Of a stretch of DNA of 12,219 bases, positions 6,300-12,219 are shown in pieces (position 1 is the first letter of the stretch; every line of letters starts with the position of its first letter). The position numbers and the translations under genes are program-made. Source of the stretch: JALOOE01 sp964423545 (GTDB lineage: Bacteria; Chloroflexota; Anaerolineae; CG2-30-64-16); the NCBI GenBank assembly GCA_964423545.1, contig CAYRFV010000172.1, positions 1 through 12,219 on the forward strand, written 5' to 3'. Below the pieces are notes generated by a model. That model was given only the letters and a program-made list of their open reading frames with translations. It had not been told where the DNA came from and made no database searches.

Positions 6300-7019
6300 A
6301 TGAACCGCGCCTACCGCTACTTCGACCTGATCCAAGCGCTCTTTGTGACGGTGCTGCTCACCAGCAACGTCGCATCGTCAGCCAAGATCATCGACTGGGG
6401 TGTGTCGCTGCCGTTGATCGGCCTGCCGCTGGCGTTCGACGCCGGCACGCTCCTCTTTCCGATCAGCTATATCTTCGGCGATGTCCTGACCGAGGTCTAT
6501 GGCTACGCCGCCAGCCGGCGAGTAATCTGGGTCGGCTTCGCCATGGCTGCCCTGATGGGAGGGACGCTGTGGTTGGTGGCGCGTCTGCCTGGAGAGGCCA
6601 CCTGGGAGCATGCGGCCGGTCAGGCGGCGTATGATGCCGTGCTTGGCGGCGTCAGCCGGGGCGGCATCCTGGTCGCCAGCATCCTGGCCTACTTCTGCGG
6701 CGAGTTCAGCAACTCGTATGTCCTCGCCACGATGAAGGTTCGGACGCAGGGTCGCTATCTCTGGACGCGCACGGTCAGCTCGACGTTGGTGGGACAGGCG
6801 ATCGACAGCACCGTGTTCACTGTCGTAGCGTGTGCGTTCGGGGTCTTTCCCTGGAGCATCGCGCTCAGCCTCATCGCCGCCAACTACATCTTCAAGGTGA
6901 GCATCGAGGTGTTGTTCACCCCGATGACCTATTGGGTGGTCAACTGGCTGAAGCGGTCCGAACACGAGGACTACTTCGATGTGCACACCGATTTCAGCCC
7001 ATTTCGCTTGCGAGTGTAG
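6300..7019 (+). CDS. queuosine precursor transporter (YhhQ/VUT family)
   Basis: A 239-residue inner-membrane protein of the VUT/YhhQ family, which imports queuosine precursors (preQ0/preQ1) for tRNA modification. Family landmarks are FDLIQALFVTVLLTSNVASS (8-27), FPISYIFGDVLTEVYGY (53-69), GEFSNSYVLATMKVRTQGR (134-152), the segment around VGQAIDSTVF (164-173) and NYIFKVSIEVLFTP (195-208). About six hydrophobic helices are visible. I chose ATG 6300 because family similarity starts there. An ATG at 6288 and a TTG at 6270 are also in frame, but the TTG lies inside the right arm of the preceding hairpin. No clear Shine-Dalgarno is seen for any of the three. No queuosine synthesis genes are in the window, so salvage cannot be confirmed from context. 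Some family members may carry other substrates. Confidence 0.92.
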   Translation: MNRAYRYFDLIQALFVTVLLTSNVASSAKIIDWGVSLPLIGLPLAFDAGTLLFPISYIFGDVLTEVYGYAASRRVIWVGFAMAALMGGTLWLVARLPGEATWEHAAGQAAYDAVLGGVSRGGILVASILAYFCGEFSNSYVLATMKVRTQGRYLWTRTVSSTLVGQAIDSTVFTVVACAFGVFPWSIALSLIAANYIFKVSIEVLFTPMTYWVVNWLKRSEHEDYFDVHTDFSPFRLRV

Positions 7020-7026
7020 TGCAGCA

Positions 7027-7068
7027 GACCGGAGCTGATCGGCGGCGGCTGCAAGTATTGCGCCGGTC
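7027..7068 (+). terminator. weak possible hairpin between the transporter gene and era
   Basis: GACCGG (7027-7032) can pair with CCGGTC (7063-7068). Alternatively GGC-t-GCAA (7047-7054) can pair with TTGCGCC (7058-7064) around a 3-nt loop. The two folds exclude each other, and no T-run follows. It is a weak terminator candidate only. Confidence 0.2.
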
Positions 7069-7117
7069 CTGAGCTGGCTCCATCGTTCACACGTTCCCGA
7101 TGTCGTTCAGGCCAATC

Positions 7118-8095
7118 ATGACCGACGCCACCACCGAGGCGCGCACCTCCCCACAGCCTGAGCCGATCCACCGGTCAGGGTTTGTCGCTGTCGTGGGCCG
7201 CCCCAACGTCGGCAAATCCACACTGATCAACGCCCTGCTCGGCCAGAAGGTCGCCATCGTCTCCCCGAAGCCTCAGACCACGCGCAACCGGCTGCTCGGG
7301 ATTCTCACCCGTGCAGAGGCGCAGGTGATCTTCGTGGACACGCCGGGCATTCACCAGCCGCTCCACCGGCTCGGGCAGGTCATGGTGGATACGGCCGTGG
7401 CTGCGCTGGCCAACGTCGACGTGGTGTTGTGGCTGGTTGATGCCTCTACGCCACCGACCGACGAGGATCGACAGGTTGCTGCGGTGCTGGCGAGACTGCC
7501 CTCGAATCTGCCTTTAATCCTGGGTCTCAACAAGTGCGATCGACTTGCCAAAGAACGGGAAGTGAGTACAATTGGAGCGTATCTTACACTCATATCCAGG
7601 GCGCAACCGCAGTTCTGTTCGGCGGCGCGCGGTGATCATTTGGATGCGTTGCTCGCGACGATCGTCGCGGTTCTCCCGCCAGGACCGCAACTCTATCCTG
7701 AGGACGAGATCACTGATCAGCAGGAACGTTTCATCGCTGCGGAACTGGTGAGAGAGCAAGCGCTGCTCCACCTGCGCGATGAGGTGCCGCATGCGATCGC
7801 GGTGTTGGTGCACGAATTCAAGGATCGCAGCGAGCAGATGACCTACATCTCGGCTGTGCTGTACGTCGAGCGGGAATCGCAGAAAGGCATCCTGTTGGGG
7901 AAGGATGGTCAGATGCTCAAGCGGATCGGCCAGGCTGCCCGCCACGAGATCGAGGAGATGCTCGGCCGGCAAGTCTATCTCGATCTGTGGGTGAAGGTGC
8001 GGCCCAAGTGGCGGACGGACGCCGAAGAGCTTCGGCGACTCGGCTACCGATCGCCGAAGACCAGGCCGTCGAAAGGAGGCAAACCGAAGCGATAG
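7118..8095 (+). CDS. era: GTPase Era, 16S rRNA / 30S assembly factor
   Basis: A 325-residue GTPase that binds the 3' end of 16S rRNA during 30S maturation, cytosolic or membrane-associated. In numbering from the ATG at 7118, G1 is GRPNVGKST (27-35) and G2 lies in KPQTTRNR with T54/T55. G3 is DTPG (74-77), G4 is NKCD (138-141) and G5 is SAA (168-170). The C-terminal KH domain carries ILLGKDGQMLKRIG (258-271) with its GKDG loop (261-264) and ends in the usual VRPKWR...LRRLGY. Beyond that is a basic tail of about 15 residues rich in Lys/Arg/Pro. There is also a ~20-residue N-terminal lead before SGFVAVVGRP. The ATG at 7118 has only AGG 6 nt upstream; an ATG at 7100 would add six residues and has no visible Shine-Dalgarno, so the start is uncertain by 18 bp. 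Confidence 0.96.
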   Translation: MTDATTEARTSPQPEPIHRSGFVAVVGRPNVGKSTLINALLGQKVAIVSPKPQTTRNRLLGILTRAEAQVIFVDTPGIHQPLHRLGQVMVDTAVAALANVDVVLWLVDASTPPTDEDRQVAAVLARLPSNLPLILGLNKCDRLAKEREVSTIGAYLTLISRAQPQFCSAARGDHLDALLATIVAVLPPGPQLYPEDEITDQQERFIAAELVREQALLHLRDEVPHAIAVLVHEFKDRSEQMTYISAVLYVERESQKGILLGKDGQMLKRIGQAARHEIEEMLGRQVYLDLWVKVRPKWRTDAEELRRLGYRSPKTRPSKGGKPKR

Positions 8096-8118
8096 GGTGT
8101 CTGCTGGATCGCAGTGGT

Positions 8119-8145
8119 CTTGGGCGGATGCTATCTGGTCCCAAG
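8119..8145 (+). repeat. short inverted repeat before the DUF4013 gene
   Basis: CTTGGG (8119-8124) and CCCAAG (8140-8145) are separated by 15 nt, 6 nt before AAAGGAGG. It could form a leader hairpin next to the ribosome binding site, but 6-bp arms with a long loop are expected by chance. Confidence 0.25.
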
Positions 8146-8164
8146 CACCTAAAGGAGGGCTACC

Positions 8165-8872
8165 ATGTCGGATTCTACTTCATCAGGCTACAGCTTTGGG
8201 GACAACCTCACCTACATGCTGAAGGATCCCAAGTGGGTGAGCAAAGTCCTGGTCGGCGCGCTCCTTGGGTTGGTCCCGATCCTCAACTTCGTGACCGGTG
8301 GCTATGCGCTGAAGGTCATCAACAACATCCGCGAGGATCAGGAGCCTGTACTGCCCATCTGGGGCGATGGATTCGGCAAGTACTTCACGGATGGACTGGT
8401 TCTCTTCGTCATCGGTCTGCTCTACTCGATTCCACTTTGGCTGATCGGGATGATCTCCGGCGTGCCCCTGGCCTTGATGGGGGCGGGCGCCGATCAGAAT
8501 GGCCCCAACGAGGCATTGGGCGCGCTTTTCGGCGCAACAAGCTGCGTAATCGGCCTGATCGCCGTTGTCTACCTGATCGTGCTGGTCTTCTGGATGCAGG
8601 GCGCCATCGTTAACTACGCGGTGAAAGGCAGCTTCGGCGCGGCCTTCGCCTTCGGCGAGATCCTCGCGATCGTCAAAGCCAATGCCAGCAAGATGGTGCT
8701 CACGGTGGTTGCCGTGGTGGTGGCAAGCTTTGTAGTGGGCATCCTGGGCGGGGTGCTGGCTTTCATCCCGTGCTGCGGTTGGATCGCCGCCTGGCTGATA
8801 TCGTTTGCCGCGGCCTTCTACATCCTGTTGGTGATGGCCTATACATGCGGGTTCATTGCCAAGGAAGTCTAG
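8165..8872 (+). CDS. DUF4013 family polytopic membrane protein
   Basis: A 235-residue membrane protein of unknown function matching the DUF4013 family. The N-terminal amphipathic part (YSFGDNLTYMLKDPKWVSK) leads into a first hydrophobic stretch at ~26-48. It is followed by the family's ALKVINNIREDQEPVLPIWG (48-67) and then GFGKYFTDGL, the usual 'LPxW.D.F..G' cytoplasmic loop. Further hydrophobic segments lie at about 76-106, 117-145, 177-200 and 203-231. The last two are joined by FIPCCGW (200-206). No enzyme motif or signal peptide is seen. The start is sure: AAAGGAGG (8151-8158) sits 6 nt before the ATG. The next gene, also a polytopic membrane protein with a strong Shine-Dalgarno, begins 51 bp downstream, so the two are probably translated at similar levels from one transcript. 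Confidence 0.85.
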   Translation: MSDSTSSGYSFGDNLTYMLKDPKWVSKVLVGALLGLVPILNFVTGGYALKVINNIREDQEPVLPIWGDGFGKYFTDGLVLFVIGLLYSIPLWLIGMISGVPLALMGAGADQNGPNEALGALFGATSCVIGLIAVVYLIVLVFWMQGAIVNYAVKGSFGAAFAFGEILAIVKANASKMVLTVVAVVVASFVVGILGGVLAFIPCCGWIAAWLISFAAAFYILLVMAYTCGFIAKEV

Positions 8873-8923
8873 TCATTCGCACGAGTCACTCGTTGCTCAT
8901 CCCGATCCTGAGGAGGATATACC

Positions 8924-9502
8924 ATGGCAAGCAGTCGTCTCATCCCGAGCATTATCCGGGCCATCAAGCTCGACGCAACGTTCTACGAGGAAGTCGAGTC
9001 GGATGCCAGCTACGATCGCGATGCACTGATTGTGGTGGTCATTGCGTCGTTGCTCGGCGCATTCGGCGCCCTGCTGCGGCTGGCGCTTTCCGGCCAGGTG
9101 TTGCAGGCTATCCTTGCGTTCATCCTGGCGGCGGTGCTGACCCTGGCCGGCTTCTTCATCTGGGTCTGGGTCGCGACTCTGGTGGGCACCAAGCTGTTCG
9201 GCGGCACGGGCCAGTTCGCCAATGTGAAGCGCGCGCTGGGTTTCGCCTACGCGCCTCAGTTCTTGAATATCCTGGGCTTCATCCCGTGCCTGGGGGGGAT
9301 CATCGGCCTGATCGCGTGGGTGGTGTCGATTGTCGCAGCCGTCATCGCGCTTCGGCAGTCTCTCAACCAGGATACCACCAAAGCGGTCCTGACCGCGATC
9401 GTCTCGGCAGCCGTGGTCTTCGTGGTCACGGCGATCGTTACGGCGTTCTTCGCCGCGCTCGGCCTCGGCGGTGCGGCGCTGATGGGAGCCTTCAATCAAT
9501 AG
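8924..9502 (+). CDS. YIP1 family membrane protein
   Basis: A 192-residue membrane protein that fits the bacterial YIP1-domain family. A cytoplasmic N-terminus (IIRAIKLDATFYEEVESDAS, 10-29) is typical of the 'P...F..i..dp' start. Helices follow at about 34-55, 61-89, 106-121, 125-145 and 153-181. The loop KLFGGTGQFANVKRALGFAY (90-109) with APQFL is the characteristic YIP1 'lGG.g.f......yA..P' signature. Eukaryotic Yip1 works in vesicle traffic; the bacterial role is unknown, so no function is assigned. AGGAGG (8911-8916) lies 7 nt before the ATG. FIPCLGG (119-125) recalls FIPCCGW in the preceding DUF4013 protein. The stop is followed by the palindromic promoter of the CBS gene. Confidence 0.82.
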   Translation: MASSRLIPSIIRAIKLDATFYEEVESDASYDRDALIVVVIASLLGAFGALLRLALSGQVLQAILAFILAAVLTLAGFFIWVWVATLVGTKLFGGTGQFANVKRALGFAYAPQFLNILGFIPCLGGIIGLIAWVVSIVAAVIALRQSLNQDTTKAVLTAIVSAAVVFVVTAIVTAFFAALGLGGAALMGAFNQ

Positions 9503-9536
9503 CCACTGCTGATCCCTGCGCCACACTCGGGTTGCT

Positions 9537-9564
9537 TTGACTTCAGGGGCGAGGAGCGTATAAT
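9537..9564 (+). promoter_or_regulatory. strong sigma-70 promoter of the CBS-ACT gene
   Basis: TTGACT (9537-9542, 5/6) and TATAAT (9559-9564, 6/6) have a 16-bp spacer. The expected transcript start is near 9571, giving a leader of about 47 nt with GGGAGG (9603-9608) 9 nt before the ATG at 9618. Confidence 0.8.
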
Positions 9565-9575
9565 GCTCCCGCCCC
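9546..9575. repeat. GC-rich palindrome enclosing the -10 box
   Basis: GGGGCG-A-GGAGC (9546-9557) pairs with GCTCC-CGCCCC (9565-9575). This gives 11 bp with one bulged A around a 7-nt centre that contains TATAAT. It may be an operator for the CBS gene, or a terminator for transcripts arriving from YIP1 that shares its DNA with the promoter. Confidence 0.6.
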
Positions 9576-9617
9576 TATGTGTTGTCCGATTCCGCAATTC
9601 CAGGGAGGTAGAAGACC

Positions 9618-10262
9618 ATGCTCGTCGGCGAACGCATGACCCGCAACCCGGTGACGATCACCGAGGACACTAGCATCGATGATGCGCTGCACCTGATGCG
9701 CGAGCGCAAAGTTCGGCGGCTTCCCATCCTGGACAAAGCAGGTCGTTTGGTCGGCATCGTGTCCGACAAGGACCTCCTGCACGCCGCACCCTCTCCGGCG
9801 AGCACCCTGAGCGTCTATGAGATGCACTATCTGCTTGCCAAGCTCACCGTCAAGAAGGTCATGTCCAGCCCGGTGATCACTGTCGACCCGCAAACCCCGC
9901 TGGAAGAGGCGGCGCGTATCATGGCCGACAACAAGATCGGAGGGTTGCCTGTCATGGACGGCGACAGGCTGGCGGGCATCATCACCGAAACCGACATCTT
10001 CAAAGTGCTGCTGGAGCTCCTGGGCGCCCGTACGCCCGGCGTTCGCGTGACGGTGGCTGTGCCGGAAGCCAAGGGAGTGCTGGCGCAGATCACGCGCACC
10101 CTTGCTGACCAGGGCGCCAACATCGTCAGTGTGGCGACCTATGGCGGTGCGGCGTCGGAGATGCCGCGCATCATGTTCAAGCTGAATGACGTGGATCCGG
10201 CCGTGGTGCGACCGGCCCTGGAGAAGCTTAACCTGACGATTACTGATTTTCGAAGCATATAG
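9618..10262 (+). CDS. CBS-CBS-ACT domain protein (AcuB-like)
   Basis: A 214-residue, probably cytosolic, regulatory protein. Two CBS motifs form a Bateman module: CBS1 is about 1-57 (MTRNPVTITEDTSIDDALHL, then KVRRLPILD and LVGIVSDKDL) and CBS2 about 78-134 (VKKVMSSPVITVDP, then KIGGLPVMD and LAGIITETDIF). A C-terminal ACT domain covers ~141-211 (GVRVTVAVPEAKGVLAQITR, then LADQGANIVSV). CBS pairs usually bind adenine nucleotides and ACT domains amino acids or other small ligands, so it likely senses metabolites; which ones is unknown. The architecture and length match Bacillus AcuB, but no acetoin genes are nearby, so I give no gene symbol. No enzymatic domain is fused. It has its own strong promoter and an RBS (GGGAGG). 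thyA follows after 71 bp on the same strand. Confidence 0.9.
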   Translation: MLVGERMTRNPVTITEDTSIDDALHLMRERKVRRLPILDKAGRLVGIVSDKDLLHAAPSPASTLSVYEMHYLLAKLTVKKVMSSPVITVDPQTPLEEAARIMADNKIGGLPVMDGDRLAGIITETDIFKVLLELLGARTPGVRVTVAVPEAKGVLAQITRTLADQGANIVSVATYGGAASEMPRIMFKLNDVDPAVVRPALEKLNLTITDFRSI

Positions 10263-10297
10263 GCCTGGATGTGGCTGAAACGACATGCCGGCCAGGC
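10263..10297 (+). terminator. weak imperfect hairpin after the CBS-ACT gene
   Basis: GCCTGG-ATGT (10263-10272) can pair with ACAT (10283-10286) and, after a 5-nt bulge, with CCAGGC (10292-10297). No T-run follows. It may slow transcription between the CBS gene and thyA, but the support is thin. Confidence 0.25.
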
Positions 10298-10333
10298 ACG
10301 CCCTCGGGTCGGCTTTGATGGTGGGGGTCGCTG

Positions 10334-11128
10334 ATGCGCCAATACCTGGACCTGCTGCAGCATATCCTGGATCACGGCGTGCGCAAGGCAGATCGGACGG
10401 GCGTCGGCACATTGTCTGTGTTCGGCTACCAGATGCGTTTTGACCTCCGAGAGGGCTTTCCACTGCTGACCACCAAGCGGCTGCATGTGAAATCGATCGT
10501 CTATGAGTTGCTCTGGTTCTTGCGAGGCGACACCAATGTGCGCTATCTCCAGGAGCACGGTGTGCGCATTTGGGATGAGTGGGCAGATGCCCGTGGCGAC
10601 CTGGGGCCGATCTACGGATCGCAGTGGCGTTCCTGGCGAGGCGCTGGCGGAGAGACGATCGATCAGATCAGTCAGGTGGTGGAGCAGATTCGGCGCCATC
10701 CCGATTCGCGGCGACTGGTTGTCAGTGCATGGAACGTCGGGGATATTCCGCGCATGGCGCTGCCCCCCTGCCACGCCCTGTTTCAGTTCTATGTCGCATC
10801 GGGCGTGCTCTCATGCCAGCTCTATCAGCGGTCGGCGGATGTCTTCCTGGGCGTGCCGTTCAATATAGCCTCATACGCGCTGCTCACCCTGATGGTGGCG
10901 CAGATCTGTGATCTTCAGCCGGGCGAGTTTGTCCATACGCTCGGAGACGCGCACCTCTATCTGAACCACGCGGAGCAGGCGCGCCTGCAGCTCGCTCGTT
11001 CGCCGCGTCCGCTGCCGCAGCTCTTCCTCAACCCGGAACGGCAATCCCTCTTCGACTTCCAGTACGAGGATTTCCGTCTCCAGGGCTACGACCCTTATCC
11101 GGGCATCCGGGCAGACATTGCGGTTTGA
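10334..11128 (+). CDS. thyA: thymidylate synthase
   Basis: A 264-residue folate-dependent thymidylate synthase, the same length as the E. coli enzyme, making dTMP from dUMP with methylenetetrahydrofolate. The nucleophile is C146 in LPPCHALFQFYV. R21 (ADRTGVGT), R126/R127 (SRRLVVSAWN) and the dUMP-binding QRSADVFLGVPFNIASYALL (165-184, with D169 and N177) are present, as is HLYLNH (207-212). The protein ends IRADIAV, with Val where the E. coli C-terminus has Ile; this conserved end closes over the active site. The start is ATG 10334 after a weak purine-rich GGTGGGGG element. It probably lies in one unit with the CBS-ACT gene. No dihydrofolate reductase gene follows within the window, and no flavin-dependent ThyX is present here. 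Confidence 0.97.
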   Translation: MRQYLDLLQHILDHGVRKADRTGVGTLSVFGYQMRFDLREGFPLLTTKRLHVKSIVYELLWFLRGDTNVRYLQEHGVRIWDEWADARGDLGPIYGSQWRSWRGAGGETIDQISQVVEQIRRHPDSRRLVVSAWNVGDIPRMALPPCHALFQFYVASGVLSCQLYQRSADVFLGVPFNIASYALLTLMVAQICDLQPGEFVHTLGDAHLYLNHAEQARLQLARSPRPLPQLFLNPERQSLFDFQYEDFRLQGYDPYPGIRADIAV

Positions 11129-11403
11129 GGAGCGGGCCAAGAGGAAGACGCGCGGGGAGCGGGTGTCGCAAGCAGAGGTCATGCGCTTGGAGGCTGGGTC
11201 TCGCCCGCCCATGAGCGGTGCTATCGCTCCGGTCTTGTGGACGCCCTGATGGAGGAAAGCCTGGACGGCCAGGCCGGTGTCGTGTGTATCTCAATTGAAG
11301 GCCAGCATCGTTTCGCAATCCCGCTGCGGCTCTCCTGTCCGGTTTTGACACGCAGCTTGTGCGATCCAGTGCGTCCACCATTGCGGGCAGGGAGAGAACG
11401 CTC
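11129..11403. other. 275-bp intergenic region, largely without recognisable features
   Basis: No convincing coding frame, RNA gene or clear promoter is seen. A TTGACA at 11345-11350 lacks a -10 partner at 16-18 bp. A small hairpin GCCTGG-ACGG-CCAGGC (11259-11274) is the only structured element and could act as a weak thyA terminator, but no T-run follows. AGGGAGA (11389-11395) belongs to the next gene. Confidence 0.4.
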
Positions 11404-12219
11404 ATGAAGACCACGACACCAATCTGCTCTTTGATGTTGATGCGCGGTGGTTTCCTGCTGCTGCTAATTACAGTCGTCGTCGTTTCGGGCTGCGGCGCCA
11501 AGAACAGTCCCGCCCAAAAACCCACACCCGCGCCGACCTATGCGGCGAAGCCCACCAGCGCCCTGACGCCGGCCCCAACGACCGTTCCCACTGCGCCGAC
11601 CCTTTCCGGATCCTCCATTGCCATCCCCTCGGGCGGTTCCCTCGTTGTGCCCGAAGGCGCCTTGCCGAAGGGCGCGAGAATCAGCGTCCTCCCCACCGTC
11701 CGGCCGGTGTTGCCCGATGACGTGAAGCCGCTGGGCATCGCCCTCGCCGTAAGCGCAGACGTGCAGCCGACGCAGCCGGTGACCCTGCGGCTACCGATCC
11801 CCGCGGGTGCAGCCGACCCGGCCAATCTGGCTATCATCCGCACTGAGGCCGATGGCGCCACCACGTTTCTGATGACCGAGGTGGACGGCCAGGAACTGGT
11901 GGCCTCGACGCCAGGATTCTCGACGTTCGCCATCGGGGAGGTGCCGCCTGAAACGAAGGTGACCCTGGCCGGTCTCTCTGATCTGTTTCCCGGCGAGCGA
12001 CAGATGTTCTACCCGCAGCTCCCGCGCCACGATGAGGTGCTGTGGGGGGTGTGGAGTGTAACCGGGCCTTTTACGCTGGTTCATGAAGGCGCGACCGCGG
12101 CCGTCGTCCAGGCGGGTGACACGGAAGGCTTTGGCTACCTCATCTACAGATGCCAAGACCACGAGCACGGCCGCCGCTGGTTCGGCTCCCGCCTCCTGGC
12201 GAACCGTGCCGAATCGGCC
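11404..12219 (+). CDS. lipoprotein with Thr/Pro linker and ZU5-like domain, 3' end cut by the window
   Basis: The frame is open from ATG 11404 to the last base (272 codons visible, no stop). It begins with a lipoprotein signal: a short N-region, a hydrophobic core (FLLLLITVVVV, 17-27) and a VSGC lipobox with the lipidated Cys at residue 30. It is therefore exported and membrane-anchored. A Pro/Thr/Ala-rich linker (about 36-66) follows. Residues ~70-180 look like a beta-rich ZU5-like domain, with GGSLVVPEGALPKGARISV (75-93), then PVTLRLPIP (121-129) and a closing STPGFSTFAIGE. A further beta-rich part (GLSDLFPGERQMFYPQLPRH onward) is unassigned. ZU5 domains are protein-interaction or structural modules; no catalytic motif is visible. 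AGGGAGA (11389-11395) lies 8 nt upstream. Codon use and composition match the neighbours. The domain call is by eye. Confidence 0.8.
   Translation, partial: MKTTTPICSLMLMRGGFLLLLITVVVVSGCGAKNSPAQKPTPAPTYAAKPTSALTPAPTTVPTAPTLSGSSIAIPSGGSLVVPEGALPKGARISVLPTVRPVLPDDVKPLGIALAVSADVQPTQPVTLRLPIPAGAADPANLAIIRTEADGATTFLMTEVDGQELVASTPGFSTFAIGEVPPETKVTLAGLSDLFPGERQMFYPQLPRHDEVLWGVWSVTGPFTLVHEGATAAVVQAGDTEGFGYLIYRCQDHEHGRRWFGSRLLANRAESA

Noticed and set aside
4824..6335. 503-codon open frame on the minus strand across pckG
   Set aside because: It is a shadow of the GC-rich codon bias of pckG: the product is Arg/His/Gln-rich with no recognisable motif, while the plus strand encodes a complete PEPCK.
10263..11274. 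Repeated GCCTGG/CCAGGC hairpin arms at 10263-10297 and 11259-11274 as a dispersed repeat
   Set aside because: Only the 6-bp arms are shared; loops and flanks differ, and such short GC-rich matches are expected by chance here.
11345..11375. TTGACA as a promoter for the lipoprotein gene
   Set aside because: No -10-like hexamer is found at 16-18 bp, so it stays an isolated -35 match.
1..12219. Insertion sequences, CRISPR array, phage genes, toxin-antitoxin or defence genes
   Set aside because: No transposase, integrase, regular spaced repeats or terminal inverted repeats with target duplications were seen, and every sizeable gene fits a chromosomal role.

Overview
The window is GC-rich, densely coded DNA. 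Eleven of its thirteen genes are complete, and a gene fragment lies at each end. The protein set suggests a chromosomal segment of a Chloroflexota bacterium (Anaerolineae- or Caldilinea-like). Pointers are the Thr/Pro-rich linkers on the surface proteins at both ends, the DUF1385 protein, a DUF362-type protein with the HFPMPAANTTPWQLEGT signature, and the neighbouring DUF4013 and YIP1 membrane proteins. This placement is an inference from family content; no rRNA or other phylogenetic marker was compared.

Layout. Positions 1-336 hold the C-terminus of an exported protein, probably of the LytR-CpsA-Psr type. A class I methyltransferase (391-1161, minus strand) converges on it. Promoters then point outward from 1162-1287, toward the methyltransferase and toward a YgjP-like zinc metallopeptidase (1288-1839) that may be read from a leaderless transcript. 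From 1861 a near-consensus sigma-70 promoter drives DUF1385, a short DUF362-like protein, malate dehydrogenase and GTP-dependent PEP carboxykinase (1930-6245). These four lie on one strand with short gaps and are probably co-transcribed. A perfect 14-bp hairpin follows pckG. Next come a YhhQ-type queuosine-precursor transporter, the GTPase Era, and two polytopic membrane proteins (DUF4013, YIP1) with strong ribosome binding sites. A second very strong promoter, with its -10 box inside a GC-rich palindrome, starts a CBS-CBS-ACT (AcuB-like) gene followed by thyA. The window ends in a lipoprotein gene that stays open to the last base.

Function. mdh and pckG encode consecutive steps, malate to oxaloacetate to phosphoenolpyruvate, so their pairing is the clearest metabolic unit (gluconeogenesis or anaplerosis). 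Era, ThyA and the Q-precursor transporter are housekeeping functions in ribosome assembly, dTMP synthesis and tRNA modification. No mobile element, CRISPR array, rRNA or tRNA gene was seen. I do not see a convincing new multi-gene system. The points most worth a second look are the short, possibly chimeric DUF362-like gene, the two precise palindromes at 6250-6283 and 9546-9575, and the DUF4013/YIP1 pair, which shares a FIPC-x-G motif.
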